Below are positions 6,033 to 6,091 of a stretch of DNA of 6,091 bases, piece by piece. Source of the stretch: Flavobacteriales bacterium (lineage in GTDB: Bacteria > Bacteroidota > Bacteroidia > Flavobacteriales_E > Vicingaceae); NCBI GenBank assembly GCA_029262915.1, contig JAJCYN010000366.1:1-6091 (forward strand). The letters are read 5' to 3'. Both the position numbers and the translations under genes were made by a program. The notes under the pieces were generated by a model that searched no databases, was not told the DNA's origin, and worked only from the letters and a program-made list of their open reading frames with translations. Position 1 is the stretch's first letter. Every line of letters begins with the position of its first letter.

Positions 6033-6048
6033 ATTTAAACTAAAAACG

Positions 6049-6091
6049 ATGAGAAATTTAGACTTAGCAAAAAAAGTAAAAGAATTAAGAA
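6049..6091 (+). CDS. Start of a probable XRE/Cro-family helix-turn-helix regulator (truncated by window end)
   Basis: Fourteen codons are visible, reading MRNLDLAKKVKELR. The LDLAKKVKELR segment looks like the first helix of XRE-type HTH domains, which usually continues into a K-G-x-S-Q-E-x-L-A recognition region that lies outside the window. An in-frame TGA at 6028-6030 lies upstream and the ATG at 6049 is the first start after it; an A-rich stretch (TAAAAACG) precedes it, as usual for this phylum. The repeat array and promoter box just upstream fit a regulator gene that may control itself. With so few residues the family call is tentative. Confidence 0.5.
   Translation, partial: MRNLDLAKKVKELR

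Larger units (their letters stand above)
5702..6048. other. 347-bp mostly non-coding region rich in palindromes and short repeats
   Basis: No long ORF is present on either strand. The region separates the secretion-cargo cluster from a new plus-strand gene. It holds one possible 38-residue minus-strand ORF (5718-5834), a 14-bp palindrome (5838-5851), an 8-bp-arm inverted repeat (5869-5890) directly followed by an 11-bp palindrome (5891-5901), four 11-bp repeat units (5945-5997), and a candidate promoter box within a small inverted repeat (6012-6032). I see no tRNA, rRNA, insertion sequence end or intrinsic terminator with a T tract. Confidence 0.7.

Overview
The window looks like chromosomal DNA of a Bacteroidota bacterium, most likely of the Flavobacteriia/Flavobacteriales type. 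The DNA is AT-rich. Starts are preceded by A-rich sequence instead of Shine-Dalgarno motifs. The proteins carry the export signals of the type IX secretion system (T9SS): two end in type A sorting domains (the Y-P-N-P motif) and one ends in a type B, gliding-motility-associated CHU_C domain. The species cannot be named from the sequence.

Bases 1-5701 hold five tightly packed plus-strand genes that read as one transcription unit. They are the 3' half of a PorP/SprF-like outer-membrane protein gene (1-527); a right-handed beta-helix protein with a choice-of-anchor-Q-like segment and a type A sorting domain (539-2395); a cysteine-rich, multi-domain adhesin-like protein with a SprB-like repeat and a type B CHU_C domain (2398-4149); a five-bladed beta-propeller protein with a type A sorting domain (4173-5573); and a 43-residue single-pass membrane microprotein (5570-5701) whose ATG overlaps the preceding stop codon. 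Gaps between the genes are 11, 2, 23 and -4 bases, and no clear internal promoter was found.

Bases 5702-6048 are mostly non-coding and rich in symmetrical motifs. They include a possible 38-codon minus-strand ORF (5718-5834), several perfect palindromes, an array of four TGACGYAA-like 11-bp units, and a TAGCTTTG box that fits the Bacteroidota -7 promoter consensus. At 6049 a new plus-strand gene begins; its 14 visible residues resemble the start of an XRE/Cro-type helix-turn-helix regulator.

Working model (inference): the large cluster exports a set of surface proteins. The PorP/SprF-like protein would be the dedicated outer-membrane partner of the type B (CHU_C) protein. The beta-helix and beta-propeller proteins are candidate carbohydrate-interacting or adhesive surface proteins delivered by the same T9SS. 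The downstream regulator begins a separate unit with its own operator-rich promoter. No known defence system, mobile element, RNA gene or CRISPR array was found.
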